A stretch of DNA of 64,000 nt. Origin: an uncultured Muribaculaceae bacterium. GTDB lineage: Bacteria; Bacteroidota; Bacteroidia; Bacteroidales; Muribaculaceae. The stretch covers positions 19,155-83,154 of the forward strand of contig CANCXM010000012.1 of NCBI GenBank assembly GCA_947381945.1, given 5' to 3'. The notes under the pieces are model-generated. The model did no database searches, was not told the DNA's origin, and was given only the letters and a program-made list of their open reading frames with translations. Every line of letters starts with the position of its first letter. The stretch's first letter is position 1. Shown here in pieces: positions 25,129-36,880 of this stretch. A program made the position numbers and the translations under genes.

Positions 25129-26091
25129 TTATTTATTGCGGGTTGCCGATTTGAGGGCAAGGTCAATGAAGAAACTGCGGGCCTCGGGCATGATGTTGAG
25201 CTGGTCGAGACAGCTTATGGCGGTGTCGATATATGCACGGATGAGTTCATGGATGCGGTCGGGCAGCCCGAGTCGGTCATAGACTTCACGGACTTTCCTG
25301 ATTTTCTCCTCGGGATTCTCATTATTGCCGATGAGAGCCTTGACTGTGCCGGTCTCGTCCTCGTTCATCGCCATGATGAAAAGCCAGGTTTTCTTGTCGT
25401 TGAGAATGTCACCGCCGATAGCCTTGCCGAAGGTTTCGGGATTGCCGTAGGTGTCGAGATAGTCATCCTGCAACTGGAATGCGAGGCCGAGGTTGACACC
25501 ATAGTTGAAGAACTGCAACTGTGAATCGAAATCTGCACCTGCCATGAGAGCACCCATTCCGCAGGCACATCCGAGAAGTACTGAGGTCTTGAGACGGATC
25601 ATCTCCATGTATTCCTCTACAGTCACATCGAGTCGCTGCTCGAAATCCATGTCATACTGCTGACCCTCATAGATGTTCATCGCTGTACCGTTGAAGAGTT
25701 CAAGCGCGGAGGGAAGATATTCTCCGGCCTTGATGGCAAGAAGCATTGTAGAGGTGGTCAGCATGGCATCGCCGGAAAGTATGGCAGTCTCCATATTCCA
25801 ACGCTTGTGGACAGTCGGACGGCCACGACGCACGTCGGCATTGTCCATGACATCGTCGTGCAGAAGGGTGAAATTATGGAACATCTCAATGGCAATTGCC
25901 TGATGTATAGCCGTCATCGGTTCGCGTCCCATCGCCTTGCAGGCAGCAAGGGTGAGCACCGGACGGAGACGTTTGCCTCCGCAATCGAGCGTGTAGCGGA
26001 TAGGGTCATAAAGTCCGGCCGGCTGCGCGGGCAATTTCAGATTGGCAACCGCCTGATTGACCATTTCAAGATATTCGTTGAATTCTTTCAT
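25129..26091 (-). CDS. Polyprenyl (farnesyl/geranylgeranyl-type) diphosphate synthase
   Basis: 320 aa. All-helical trans-prenyltransferase: GGKRLRPVLTLAA binds IPP, the first Asp-rich motif is LLHDDVMDNADVRRG, the second LQDDYLDTYG, and KTWLFI follows. It makes short-chain prenyl diphosphates for undecaprenyl phosphate or menaquinone side chains; chain length depends on residues before the first motif (EMFHNFT), suggesting a C15-C20 product, but this is not decisive. Confidence 0.9.
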   Translation of the reverse strand: MKEFNEYLEMVNQAVANLKLPAQPAGLYDPIRYTLDCGGKRLRPVLTLAACKAMGREPMTAIHQAIAIEMFHNFTLLHDDVMDNADVRRGRPTVHKRWNMETAILSGDAMLTTSTMLLAIKAGEYLPSALELFNGTAMNIYEGQQYDMDFEQRLDVTVEEYMEMIRLKTSVLLGCACGMGALMAGADFDSQLQFFNYGVNLGLAFQLQDDYLDTYGNPETFGKAIGGDILNDKKTWLFIMAMNEDETGTVKALIGNNENPEEKIRKVREVYDRLGLPDRIHELIRAYIDTAISCLDQLNIMPEARSFFIDLALKSATRNK

Positions 26092-26183
26092 CGGTATTTC
26101 GCTGTAAGATTAAAATTTCTTTTTCAATTACGATATATAACAATAACGTATATACCTGCAAGGGGATATGTATCGGTATTTGA

Positions 26184-26223
26184 ACTTACAGCGGTCGGCG
26201 AAGTTACGCAGACCGCTGCAAGT
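26184..26223 (-). terminator. Hairpin terminator after rnr
   Basis: ACTTaCAGCGGTC / GACCGCTGcAAGT (one mismatch pair), 46 nt after the rnr stop and 93 nt before the prenyl synthase start. Confidence 0.7.
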
Positions 26224-26268
26224 ATGATTTTCTGTTGTCGGTTATAGACTCCGGACCGTTTGCCGGGC

Positions 26269-28518
26269 TTATTTACGGCGACGTTTCTTTTTGCCGTGAT
26301 TTCCGGAAAGAGCCTCGTTGACCGTGACATTCTTTCCGAGGTCATCCTCACCTGCACGGCGCAAGGTCTGTCCCTTATCGTCGAGAAGCACGAAGTCAAG
26401 CTGCTTTTTCTCCAGATCGGCACGGGCAACCTTGATGTCGACATTGTCGCCGAGACGGTAACGGTGGTTATGACGACGACCCACGAGACAATGGTTCTTC
26501 TCGTCGAAGTCATAGTAGTCATCCGCAAGGTCACGCATGGGGACAAGTCCTTCGCAAAGGTTGTCGTTAAGCTCGACATAAAGGCCCCATTCTGTCACGC
26601 CGGAGATGATACCACTGTAGGTCTGACCGATATGCTCCTGCATGTATTCAACCTGCTTGTACTTGATTGACGAACGTTCGGCAGTTGCAGCGAGCTGCTC
26701 CATTTCACTGGAGTGCTTGCACTGGTCCTCAAGCTTCTGGAGGTTGACACTTCTGCCTCCTGCAAGATAACGTTCGAGCAGACGGTGGACCATCATGTCG
26801 GGATAACGGCGGATAGGCGATGTGAAGTGTGTATAGTACTCGAAACCGAGGCCATAGTGACCGATGTTGTCAGTCGTATAGATAGCCTTCGCCATCGAAC
26901 GGATAGCGAGGGTTGAAAGATAGTTTTCCTCACCTCTGCCCTTCACTTCAGCAAGCATCTTGTTGATTGAACGGTTGATTTCGCGCGGAGTGCCCGAATC
27001 CTTTATCTTATAGCCGAACGCGCGGGCGATTTTGGCAAGATCGGCAAGACGTGTGGCATCCGGTGCATCGTGGACTCGATAGACAAATGCTTTGGGTTTC
27101 TTCTTATCCTTCGGTTTGCCGACAAAGGTTGCCACGGTACGGTTGGCAAGCAGCATAAACTCTTCGATAAGCTTGTTGGCATCCTTTGCGACCTTGAAGA
27201 ACACGCCAAGGGGCTTTCCGTCATCATTGATGTGGAACTTGACTTCCGGTCGGTCGAATTCAACCGAGCCGTTCTCGTAACGCTGACGGCGGAGTATCTT
27301 TGCGAGGTCGTTCAATTTCTGAATAGCCTCCACACAGTCGCCGAGACCGGTCTCGATGACCTCCTGTGCCTCCTCGTAGGCAAAACGGCGGTTCGATTTG
27401 ATGACAGTTCGCGCAATCTTCGAGCTGATGACTTTGGCCTCGTCGTCCATGTGGAAGATGACGGAGAAAGCGAGCTTCTCTTCGTCGGGACGCAAGGAGC
27501 AGATGCCGTTGCAAAGATGCTCCGGAAGCATCGGGACAACGCGGTCCACAAGGTATACAGAAGTGGCTCTCTTCTGAGCCTCGCGGTCTATTATGGTGTC
27601 GGGTTGGACATAATGGGTGACATCCGCGATATGGACACCGATTTCATAATGACCATTTGGGAGCGCACGGAACGAGAGCGCATCGTCGAAGTCCTTCGCA
27701 TCGACTGGGTCGATTGTGAAAGTCAGCACGTCGCGCATGTCAAGACGTTGCGCGATGACTTCTTCAGTGATTCCGGCATCGATTTTGTCGGCTGCTTTCT
27801 CGACTGCCGCAGGATATTTGTACGGCAGACCGAATTCAGCAAGAATAGCATGAATCTCGGCATTGTTTTCACCGCTGCGACCAAGGATGTCGATTACCTC
27901 GCCGCTCGGATTCTTGCAATCCTCCTTCCACTCGACGATTTTCACCACAGCCTTGTCTCCGGTCTGACCACCTTTGAGCTTGGCCTTGGGGATGAAAATA
28001 TCGGTTGAAAGATATTTGGAATCAGTCAGAAGATAACCGAAATGACGGTCGACCTTCAAGGTGCCTATGAATTTCTGGTCCTTCTTCTCAATTATCTCTA
28101 CAACCTCGGCTTCAGGCTCCGCGCCACGACGATGGGCAGCGATGTTGACACGGACTTTATCACCGTTGAGGGCACGCATCGAATTGCGTTCGGCCACGAA
28201 AAGGGTCTCGCCGTCCGCATCAGTGATTACGGAATTCTTACCGTTGCTTCGGCGGACGAAAACACCTGTCGCCTCATTGCCTCGCTGCGGGGATTTGTAC
28301 TTGCCGGGCGCGACTTCGATAATCTCACCGTTGAAGGACATTTCCACAAGTTGCAGGGCAATGTTGCGCTGCTGGGTTGCAGTGGTCGCACCGATCGCGT
28401 GTGCCACCTGTTTATAATTATATGTGTTGTTTTTCTGCTGCGCGACGAATTCCTCCACCTTCTTCGCGAGGGTGGCAGCGCTTCGTGAGCCGGCAACTGC
28501 TTTCTTTGATTGAGCCAT
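26269..28518 (-). CDS. rnr: Ribonuclease R
   Basis: 749 aa. 3'-to-5' exoribonuclease that degrades structured RNA. Order: N-terminal HTH-like segment (YKQVAHAIGATTATQQRN), cold-shock domains (about 75-230), RNB catalytic domain (about 260-590) with the metal motif DPVDAKDFDDALSF and YTHFTSPIRRYPDMMVHRLL, an S1 domain (about 640-720), and a Lys/Arg tail. Full length for the family. It begins about 70 nt after the gyrB stop on the same strand. Confidence 0.96.
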   Translation of the reverse strand: MAQSKKAVAGSRSAATLAKKVEEFVAQQKNNTYNYKQVAHAIGATTATQQRNIALQLVEMSFNGEIIEVAPGKYKSPQRGNEATGVFVRRSNGKNSVITDADGETLFVAERNSMRALNGDKVRVNIAAHRRGAEPEAEVVEIIEKKDQKFIGTLKVDRHFGYLLTDSKYLSTDIFIPKAKLKGGQTGDKAVVKIVEWKEDCKNPSGEVIDILGRSGENNAEIHAILAEFGLPYKYPAAVEKAADKIDAGITEEVIAQRLDMRDVLTFTIDPVDAKDFDDALSFRALPNGHYEIGVHIADVTHYVQPDTIIDREAQKRATSVYLVDRVVPMLPEHLCNGICSLRPDEEKLAFSVIFHMDDEAKVISSKIARTVIKSNRRFAYEEAQEVIETGLGDCVEAIQKLNDLAKILRRQRYENGSVEFDRPEVKFHINDDGKPLGVFFKVAKDANKLIEEFMLLANRTVATFVGKPKDKKKPKAFVYRVHDAPDATRLADLAKIARAFGYKIKDSGTPREINRSINKMLAEVKGRGEENYLSTLAIRSMAKAIYTTDNIGHYGLGFEYYTHFTSPIRRYPDMMVHRLLERYLAGGRSVNLQKLEDQCKHSSEMEQLAATAERSSIKYKQVEYMQEHIGQTYSGIISGVTEWGLYVELNDNLCEGLVPMRDLADDYYDFDEKNHCLVGRRHNHRYRLGDNVDIKVARADLEKKQLDFVLLDDKGQTLRRAGEDDLGKNVTVNEALSGNHGKKKRRRK

Positions 28519-28587
28519 AGTATGAACGAGGTATGTAGGGATATTGATGATTATTTTATGAAATAACGCTTTTATTCTTAAAAACGT

Positions 28588-30531
<1,944 letters not shown>

Positions 30532-30635
30532 AGTCTGGTTAAAATAGTTTTCTCGAAATAGTTAACGGATTGTATTCATCGCTTCTGCCGCGCCGGAGGA
30601 GAGAACGCAGCCGGGCGACGACTCGTTTGAGCAAA

Positions 30636-30666
30636 CAAAATTACAAAAAAAATCGCACTCCGACAA
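30636..30666 (-). promoter_or_regulatory. Promoter of gyrB
   Basis: Minus strand TTG (30666-30664), 20-nt spacer, TAATTTTG (30643-30636): the full consensus with the same spacing as the tpiA, DUF5606 and folP-leader promoters in this window. Confidence 0.75.
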
Positions 30667-30725
30667 ATGGAATAGGCAAATAAAACCCCTCTGCCGAGAT
30701 GCGAACCGTTTTCAATAGGGGGCTA

Positions 30726-31502
30726 TCAATCGTTAGTCATCACCAAGGAGAGGCGATGTTCAAGTTCCGTGGAGCTCAATCGGGTCGTAAGCGCCCCACG
30801 GTGAGCCACAGAGATATTACCCGTTTCTTCCGACACCACAATTGCAAAAGCATCAGTAGCCTGCGAGATGCCGAGAGCAGACCTATGACGCAAGCCGAGT
30901 GCGCGGGGCACATTGCGGTCATGGCTGACGGGGAGAATGCAACCCGCGCTGCGGATGCGGTCATGATCGATAATCATGGCGCCGTCGTGGAGCGGGGAAT
31001 TCTTGAAAAATATGTTTTCAATCAGGCGTGAATTGATGTCCGCATCAATAATGTCGCCACTTTTCTCGTATGATTCAAGTGGAATCTCCTGACGTATCAC
31101 TATGAGGGCGCCGGTCTTTGTCTTTGACATGTTCATACAGGCATAGACAATCGGCAACACATATTTGCGTGTATCAGCCGAGGGGTCGCGCTTGTCATGC
31201 CGGAATAGATTCTTGAGGAAGCGCCAACGCTTATGGTCGCCAAGCTCGACAAGGAAACGTTTTATCTGATCCTGGAAAAGGATTACAAGCACCAGTAGTC
31301 CTATGCCCATGAACTGGTCGAGGATTGAACCGAGAAGTTTCAGCTCAAGAATCTGCGATGTCAGGACCCAGACGACTATAAAAGCCAACACACCGAAGAA
31401 AATGTTCAGCGTGCCGCTTTCCTTCATTATTTTATATAAGTAAAAGAGGAGCAGCGCCACAATGGCGATGTCGAGCGCGTCTTTTATGCCGAAATGATCC
31501 AT
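30726..31502 (-). CDS. cdaA: Diadenylate cyclase CdaA (c-di-AMP synthase)
   Basis: 258 aa. Makes the second messenger c-di-AMP from two ATP. Three N-terminal membrane helices (about 11-83), then a DAC domain with the two catalytic signatures DGA at 173-175 and RHR at 205-207. Length and layout match the CdaA/YbbP type. It starts 22 nt after the folP stop, the folP-cdaA order common in Bacteroidetes, and is preceded by a CACCCTCTAACTA motif 8 nt before its ATG. Confidence 0.95.
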   Translation of the reverse strand: MDHFGIKDALDIAIVALLLFYLYKIMKESGTLNIFFGVLAFIVVWVLTSQILELKLLGSILDQFMGIGLLVLVILFQDQIKRFLVELGDHKRWRFLKNLFRHDKRDPSADTRKYVLPIVYACMNMSKTKTGALIVIRQEIPLESYEKSGDIIDADINSRLIENIFFKNSPLHDGAMIIDHDRIRSAGCILPVSHDRNVPRALGLRHRSALGISQATDAFAIVVSEETGNISVAHRGALTTRLSSTELEHRLSLVMTND

Positions 31503-31524
31503 GAGAGGGATAGTTAGAGGGTGT

Positions 31525-32364
31525 TTAATCAGTTGTCAGTTCAAATAATTTCACTGTCTGGACAGCTTCAAGCACGTCATGGACGCGAAGGAAAGCAGCT
31601 CCCTTCATCAAGGCGATGGTGTCAAGCGCCACAGTTCCGGCCAAAGCTTCGCCAGAAGGAATTCCAAGCGTGCGGGTTATCATCGACTTTCTTGAAACGC
31701 CCACGAGAAGAGGACATCCGAGCGCATCAAAGGCTTCCAGATTGCGCATCATTTCAAAATTCTGCTCAGTCGTTTTTCCGAATCCAAATCCCGGGTCAAC
31801 AATCACATCGGCAACACCGAGAAGATGCAGTGTGCGCAGTTTTCGCGAAAGGTCAGCCACAACATCGGCAGTCACATCATCATAGTCCGTCAAGCTTTGC
31901 ATAGTCGACGGCGTTCCGCGCATGTGCATCAGTATATAAGGGACACCCAATTCTGCAACTGTCTCAAACATTTTGCCATCAAGATTCCCTCCGGATATGT
32001 CATTGACCATATCTGCTCCGAAATCCTCGATTGCGACACGAGCTACATCGGCCCTGAAGGTATCAATCGAAACGGGTATTGACCGGTCAATCGCACGGAG
32101 TATTCTCATTCCCGTTTTCAGGCGCTCAATCTCCATCTCCGTCGAGACATCGTCAGCACCCGGACGGGAAGAATATGCTCCCATGTCAATGAAATCGGCA
32201 CCGGCTGCAATATGCTTCTCTATCCTGCGCGCAATATCATTTTCGCTCATCGTGCGCGAACCCTCGAAGAAAGAGTCAGGGGTCACATTGACTATACCCA
32301 TCACCTGAGGACGGGTGTACTCACGGAGCTCACCTTTTATATTTAAAAAGAATGACCGGAACAT
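31525..32364 (-). CDS. folP: Dihydropteroate synthase
   Basis: 279 aa. Condenses p-aminobenzoate with dihydropterin diphosphate. Signatures: GIVNVTPDSFFEGSR at the N-terminus, GADFIDMGAYSSRPGA, and the C-terminal GVSRKSMI loop. TIM barrel of normal length. It precedes cdaA in one unit, preceded by a long promoter-led leader. Confidence 0.95.
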   Translation of the reverse strand: MFRSFFLNIKGELREYTRPQVMGIVNVTPDSFFEGSRTMSENDIARRIEKHIAAGADFIDMGAYSSRPGADDVSTEMEIERLKTGMRILRAIDRSIPVSIDTFRADVARVAIEDFGADMVNDISGGNLDGKMFETVAELGVPYILMHMRGTPSTMQSLTDYDDVTADVVADLSRKLRTLHLLGVADVIVDPGFGFGKTTEQNFEMMRNLEAFDALGCPLLVGVSRKSMITRTLGIPSGEALAGTVALDTIALMKGAAFLRVHDVLEAVQTVKLFELTTD

Positions 32365-32429
32365 TGCTTTAATGAATAAGAATTAATGCGCGAAATTAGC
32401 AAAAATCCTTATCATATCCAAACCCCTTA

Positions 32430-32662
32430 AACGACAATACGACCTCTCCTCCCGGAGAAGTCGTATTGTTGTCTTAGCAATAAGACTCTACAAACCTAAC
32501 ATAAAAACACATTTACTATTATGCAATTCTTCTCATATAACTAATGAATTTACGCTAAGATACTAACAATCTATACTAACCCTAAAACTAAAAATATGCA
32601 AATTCGTTAATCGTAGTCTATTGTTAAGTTCTCGGCCTTACGGATGGCTTTCGAACCTCTTT
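32430..32662 (-). ncRNA. Candidate structured leader or small RNA upstream of folP
   Basis: A consensus promoter fixes a transcript start near 32662. The 5' end folds into AGGTTC...GAACTT enclosing GCC/GGC, and the RNA could end at the strong hairpin at 32434-32469. The roughly 230 nt between contain no reading frame and are AT-rich. It may be a stand-alone RNA or the 5' leader of folP-cdaA. It does not match an RNA family I can name. Confidence 0.4.
32434..32469 (-). terminator. Strong hairpin in the folP leader
   Basis: Outer stem ACAATACGAC / GTCGTATTGT and inner TCTCC / GGAGA around a 4-nt loop. No T-run follows, so it could be an attenuator, a terminator of the upstream leader RNA or a processing stem. 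Confidence 0.6.
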
Positions 32663-32668
32663 GCATTG

Positions 32669-32699
32669 CAAAATTATAGCTATTCTACGGTTTGTGCAA
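32669..32699 (-). promoter_or_regulatory. Promoter of the folP leader
   Basis: Minus strand TTG (32699-32697), 20-nt spacer, TAATTTTG (32676-32669). It lies more than 300 nt before folP, so the leader is unusually long. Confidence 0.7.
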
Positions 32700-32864
32700 G
32701 AGCAGAAACAGCGAATTGAGGAAATATAAATATAGCTATATAATTAACTATTTGATATTACATCATTTATATATCGCTAAAATAAGCAAAAATATAGAAT
32801 GAATTTAGGAATTTCAGATTGGAAACATATCGTTCCATACCCGTTTTGTTATCAAATCCATCCC

Positions 32865-34469
32865 CTACGATACTGATTTTATACGCATGACAGCTTCTTC
32901 AAATGTATCGCGGTTGACAGCTCGATTCTTCAACTTGTTGCGGTATGTATAGATTGTGTAGACCGAATAGTTCAGCATCTGCGCTATGCGTGTGCTCTCC
33001 TCAATGCCAAGTCGCATGAACGCGATGATGCGGAGATCGGTGTTGAGCTTCTCGCCTTCACGCAAGACTATCTGTTCCTCCGGGCGGAGAAGCTTGTTGA
33101 CCTCCGTCACAAATGTCGGATAGATATGGAGGAAGGCATCATCAAACACATCATAGAACTCCTTGGATTGCTCTTCAATGAACTTTCCCTGCTTAGTCAG
33201 TTTTAACAGGTCGTCGACTTTTCCGGTGGTAATCTTGCGATTGACCATCTTGTTGAACTGATTCAGCTTGTCCATGTAGATTGAACACAGATTAAGGAAC
33301 TGCGAGATATAGACATCCTTTGTGCTGTTGGCCTCCTCAAGCTTTACAGCCATGCGGTTCATCAACCTGTTCTTACGGTGGAGCACATAGAGTGTAATCG
33401 CCAGTCCGACCAACAACACAGCCATTATGGCCATGACTATATAGATCCTTACATCCGATTTTCTGAGTTCGGCCTTATGGGCACTCTCGATTATAGGGAA
33501 TATATTCGACGATTGGAGTATCCGGAGAGGAGCATTGCACTCCACCGCTTCGGACAGTGCTGTCGAAAGATAATCATAGGCATGACGGACATCACCGTTG
33601 AGATACATCATGCGGCCAAGTTCCTGCAACGACGACACCTCAAGAGTGGCACCTTTGGTATCAGCTATAGCCGAACGTGCAAGATAATAGATATAGGCAT
33701 TATGTTCGCCACTCGCCTTTGAAATATCAGCCAGAAAATGACAGGCGCGGGCATATAGATTGTCCTCCTCGGGAATACGGTCAAGAAGCAGCAGCAACAC
33801 AGCTTTCGCCTTGGAATATTGTTGATGAGAGAGAAAATACTCACCTTGGTTGAGCATGAAGCGTGGCGTACCGTCTTCAAGGAGAGTGAGCAATTTAGCC
33901 TGAGCCTCCTGCGACTTCTTCATGTATGGCCCATGAATATCCGGATAATTCACATAGTACGAGGCTATGTAGAAATACATCTGCCTTGCAGCATCATAAT
34001 ATTCCTCCAGCAATCCTTCCGGAATGGTCTCCGGGTCAATCGACTCAAAACGTTTGGATGCCTCCGTTATGAACGCAAGCAACGGGAGATAGGTGGAGGT
34101 CCTCAGGTTGAACCGTATACTGACGGAGTCAAGCCCAAGTTTTTCAGCAAGTTCGTAGCCTTTTGCATAGAAAGTCAGTGCGGAATCGGTATTCAGGACA
34201 TTATAACTGTCGCCAAGCTGCAAAAGGCAGCCAAGGCGTTCTTCATCCGATATGCTTTTCGATGACACGATGTTTTTCAGCGAATCAATCGACGCATGAC
34301 GCTTGTTTATATATTTATTTCTGCCGGCTAATTCCGCGTCAAGCCGTTTCAGTATTGATTTCACTTCCTCAGAGCCGATTTCCGTCTTCGAAAAAACCGC
34401 TGACGGACATGCAAGCATCATGATTAAGGAAACAAGCAGTAAAATATGTCTACGCATTTTACATTGCAT
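32865..34469 (-). CDS. DUF6377 TPR membrane regulator
   Basis: 534 aa. Signal peptide (MRRHILLLVSLIMMLACPSAVFS, probably from residue 5), the DUF6377-type start (LKRLDAELAGRNKYINKRHASIDSLK), TPR-like helices (about 60-320), a membrane helix (about 344-364), a cytoplasmic coiled coil, and a C-terminal helix set with RLGIEESTRIAQMLNYSVYTIYTYRNKLKN that resembles a LuxR-type HTH. These proteins are one-component envelope-to-DNA regulators in Bacteroidetes; the signal and targets are unknown. The flanking genes are housekeeping. Confidence 0.82.
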   Translation of the reverse strand: MQCKMRRHILLLVSLIMMLACPSAVFSKTEIGSEEVKSILKRLDAELAGRNKYINKRHASIDSLKNIVSSKSISDEERLGCLLQLGDSYNVLNTDSALTFYAKGYELAEKLGLDSVSIRFNLRTSTYLPLLAFITEASKRFESIDPETIPEGLLEEYYDAARQMYFYIASYYVNYPDIHGPYMKKSQEAQAKLLTLLEDGTPRFMLNQGEYFLSHQQYSKAKAVLLLLLDRIPEEDNLYARACHFLADISKASGEHNAYIYYLARSAIADTKGATLEVSSLQELGRMMYLNGDVRHAYDYLSTALSEAVECNAPLRILQSSNIFPIIESAHKAELRKSDVRIYIVMAIMAVLLVGLAITLYVLHRKNRLMNRMAVKLEEANSTKDVYISQFLNLCSIYMDKLNQFNKMVNRKITTGKVDDLLKLTKQGKFIEEQSKEFYDVFDDAFLHIYPTFVTEVNKLLRPEEQIVLREGEKLNTDLRIIAFMRLGIEESTRIAQMLNYSVYTIYTYRNKLKNRAVNRDTFEEAVMRIKSVS

Positions 34470-34510
34470 CTGATTTAAGGTGGTTAAGGAGATGGAGAAG
34501 TGGAAGTGCC

Positions 34511-35695
34511 TTAAAGCACTTCCACATTAAGTTTGCCGTATGCACGGTCAGCCTTGGCTCGTGCTTCCTCGACGGTATCAGCCGTAGCGAGTATCACAGC
34601 CATTCGACGGTGGCCCTTCACCTCAGGCTTTCCGAAGATGCGCATCTGCACACCGGGTTCCTCAAGAACCTTCTCGATATTGTCCATAACCACCTCACGG
34701 CTATCGCCTTCAACAACGACCGCTCTTGATGCCGAAGGACCATAGAAACGGATTTCGGGGACAGGCAGTCCGGAAAGAGCGCGGGCATGAAGAGCGAATT
34801 CGCTCAGTTCCTGAGAAATCATGGTCACCATACCGGTGTCGTGCGGACGGGGAGAAACCTCGCTGAAAATCACCTCGTCGCCCTTCACGAAAAGTTCCAC
34901 GCCGAAGATGCCGTAGCCACCGAGGGCATCGGTCACTTTGCGGGCAATCTCCTGAGCCTTGGCTTTCGCTTCAGGAGTCATAGCCTGAGGCTGCCATGAA
35001 TAACGGTAGTCACCATCAATCTGGATATGGCCGATAGGCTCACAGAAAGAAGTGCCGGCTACCGAGCGGACAGTCAGAAGAGTAATCTCATAGTCAAAAT
35101 TAACGAAACCTTCGACAATCACACGTCCGGCACCTGCACGGCCACCTTCCTGTGCGATTTTCCATGATTTCTCAATGTCATCAACGCTTTTCACGACACT
35201 CTGTCCGTGGCCGCTCGACGACATGATAGGCTTGACAACGCAGGGAATACCGACTGCTTCAACTGCAGCCTTGAACTCCTCGAAGTCAGAAGCGAAACGA
35301 TAAGGTGAAGTGGTCACGCCCAACTCCTCGGCAGCAAGACGGCGGATGCCCTCACGGTTCATGGTGAGCCAGGCAGCCTTTGCGGTAGGAGTGACATTCT
35401 GACCCTTTTCCTCAAGTTCCACAAGAACGGGAGTGGCGATTGCCTCCACCTCAGGGATGATATTGTCAGGCTTCTCTTCCTCAATCGCTTTTTTGAGCGC
35501 CTCCGGGTCAAGCATGTTGAACACCCTGCAACTGTCGGCCACATGCATGGCCGGAGCGTTGGCATATTTGTCGCAAGCCACGACCTCAATGCCCATGCGC
35601 TGCAGTTCGATCGCGACCTCTTTACCTAATTCTCCACTGCCGAGAAGCATCGCCTTGCGGCCGCTTCCGGTCCATTTACTTCCTATTTTTGCCAT
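34511..35695 (-). CDS. purT: Formate-dependent GAR transformylase PurT
   Basis: 394 aa. ATP-grasp enzyme that formylates glycinamide ribonucleotide with formate and ATP in purine synthesis. N-terminal Rossmann-like segment [20 protein letters not shown], the ATP-grasp lid around [10 protein letters not shown], and [12 protein letters not shown] / [15 protein letters not shown] in the active site. Full length. Single-gene unit. Confidence 0.96.
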   Translation of the reverse strand: MAKIGSKWTGSGRKAMLLGSGELGKEVAIELQRMGIEVVACDKYANAPAMHVADSCRVFNMLDPEALKKAIEEEKPDNIIPEVEAIATPVLVELEEKGQNVTPTAKAAWLTMNREGIRRLAAEELGVTTSPYRFASDFEEFKAAVEAVGIPCVVKPIMSSSGHGQSVVKSVDDIEKSWKIAQEGGRAGAGRVIVEGFVNFDYEITLLTVRSVAGTSFCEPIGHIQIDGDYRYSWQPQAMTPEAKAKAQEIARKVTDALGGYGIFGVELFVKGDEVIFSEVSPRPHDTGMVTMISQELSEFALHARALSGLPVPEIRFYGPSASRAVVVEGDSREVVMDNIEKVLEEPGVQMRIFGKPEVKGHRRMAVILATADTVEEARAKADRAYGKLNVEVL

Positions 35696-35771
35696 CAGTA
35701 ATTAATGAAAATGATTGGTTTTGACAATTCAGCGGCTTAAATCGGGGAACATAAGCACACTCACTGAAGCG

Positions 35772-35804
35772 CAAAATTAAGAATTTTTTTCCAAGTAACC
35801 GCAA
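35772..35804 (-). promoter_or_regulatory. Probable promoter of purT
   Basis: Minus-strand TAATTTTG at 35779-35772 with TTG at 35804-35802; the spacer is 22 nt instead of 20. The -7 box is perfect; the -33 is less sure. Confidence 0.45.
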
Positions 35805-35873
35805 GGGGACATGAAAATGACCTAAAATCGTCACAATTCACAACCGACTGTAAAGATTTAGAAGTCGCATTGG

Positions 35874-35904
35874 TTGAATAATTCAATATAAATAGTTAAT
35901 TTTG
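35874..35904 (+). promoter_or_regulatory. Promoter of tpiA
   Basis: TTG (35874-35876), 20-nt spacer, TAATTTTG (35897-35904). The start site lies near 35911, so the translation start at 35944 is favoured over 35902. Confidence 0.75.
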
Positions 35905-35943
35905 CCCACGAATTTTCAAAAAACCACATTAATTAAGGTAAAA

Positions 35944-36699
35944 ATGAGAAAGAATATCGTAGCAGGCAACTGGAAGATGAACACCACCCTGCCCGAAGGC
36001 ATCAAGCTTGCCGAGGAAGTGAACGCCGCTCTTGAAGGTGCAACCCCCAAATGCGACGTAGTTATCTGTGTTCCTTTCACACACCTCGCTTCAATCAACA
36101 ACGTAATCAACAAAAACAAACTCGGTCTCGGTGCAGAAAACTGCGCAGACCACCGTTCAGGCGCTTACACCGGTGAAGTTTCAGCTCCCATGGTAGCATC
36201 AACCGGTGCAACATACGTCATCCTCGGTCACTCCGAGCGTCGTCAGTATTACAACGAGACTTCAGAAACCCTCCGCGAGAAAGTACGCCTTGCCCTTGAC
36301 AACGGTCTTACTCCCATTTTCTGCATCGGCGAAGTTCTCGAACAGCGCGAGGACGGCAGCTACTTCGACGTGGTGAAAGCCCAGCTCGAAGAAGGCCTCT
36401 TCAACCTCAGCGCAGAGGAATTCGGCAAAATCGTCATCGCCTACGAACCCGTATGGGCAATCGGCACAGGCAAGACTGCAACCGATGACCAGGCTCAGGA
36501 AATCCACGCCTTCATCCGCAAGACAATCGCTGACAAGTATGGCGCAGAAGTTGCGGACAACACCTCAATCCTCTACGGTGGCAGCTGCAAGCCCTCAAAC
36601 GCCGCACAGCTCTTCGCCAAGCCCGACGTTGACGGTGGTCTCATCGGTGGCGCCGCTCTCGAGGCCGCATCTTTCATGGGCATCGTGAACGCATTCTAA
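35944..36699 (+). CDS. tpiA: Triosephosphate isomerase
   Basis: 251 aa. Interconverts dihydroxyacetone phosphate and glyceraldehyde-3-phosphate. Catalytic residues are visible: Lys11 in GNWKMN, His96 in ILGHSERR, Glu168 in [11 protein letters not shown], and the phosphate loop GLIGGAALE. The codon use is highly biased, as expected for an abundant enzyme. Ends at a GC-rich terminator. Confidence 0.98.
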   Translation: MRKNIVAGNWKMNTTLPEGIKLAEEVNAALEGATPKCDVVICVPFTHLASINNVINKNKLGLGAENCADHRSGAYTGEVSAPMVASTGATYVILGHSERRQYYNETSETLREKVRLALDNGLTPIFCIGEVLEQREDGSYFDVVKAQLEEGLFNLSAEEFGKIVIAYEPVWAIGTGKTATDDQAQEIHAFIRKTIADKYGAEVADNTSILYGGSCKPSNAAQLFAKPDVDGGLIGGAALEAASFMGIVNAF

Positions 36700-36725
36700 T
36701 CCGCGAGACAGACAAAAAAATACCG

Positions 36726-36781
36726 ATCCCCGCGCGGTCTTCGCCAAAGCCGTCAAGCCAATGCGCCATCCGCGCGGGGAT
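36726..36781 (+). terminator. GC-rich terminator after tpiA
   Basis: Perfect 12-bp arms ATCCCCGCGCGG / CCGCGCGGGGAT with a 32-nt loop, 26 nt after the stop. T-run is short (TTT). Confidence 0.65.
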
Positions 36782-36880
36782 TTCCCAATCAATCCGCCAC
36801 TCTCCCCTACCGGAGATCAATCCTCTCCAGAACTACAGACAACAAATCCAACCCTTTCACTCACACACCAGACTTTTTTC

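Noticed and set aside
27070..28008. Long plus-strand frame opposite rnr
   Set aside because: It mirrors a highly conserved gene with biased codons; no family features.
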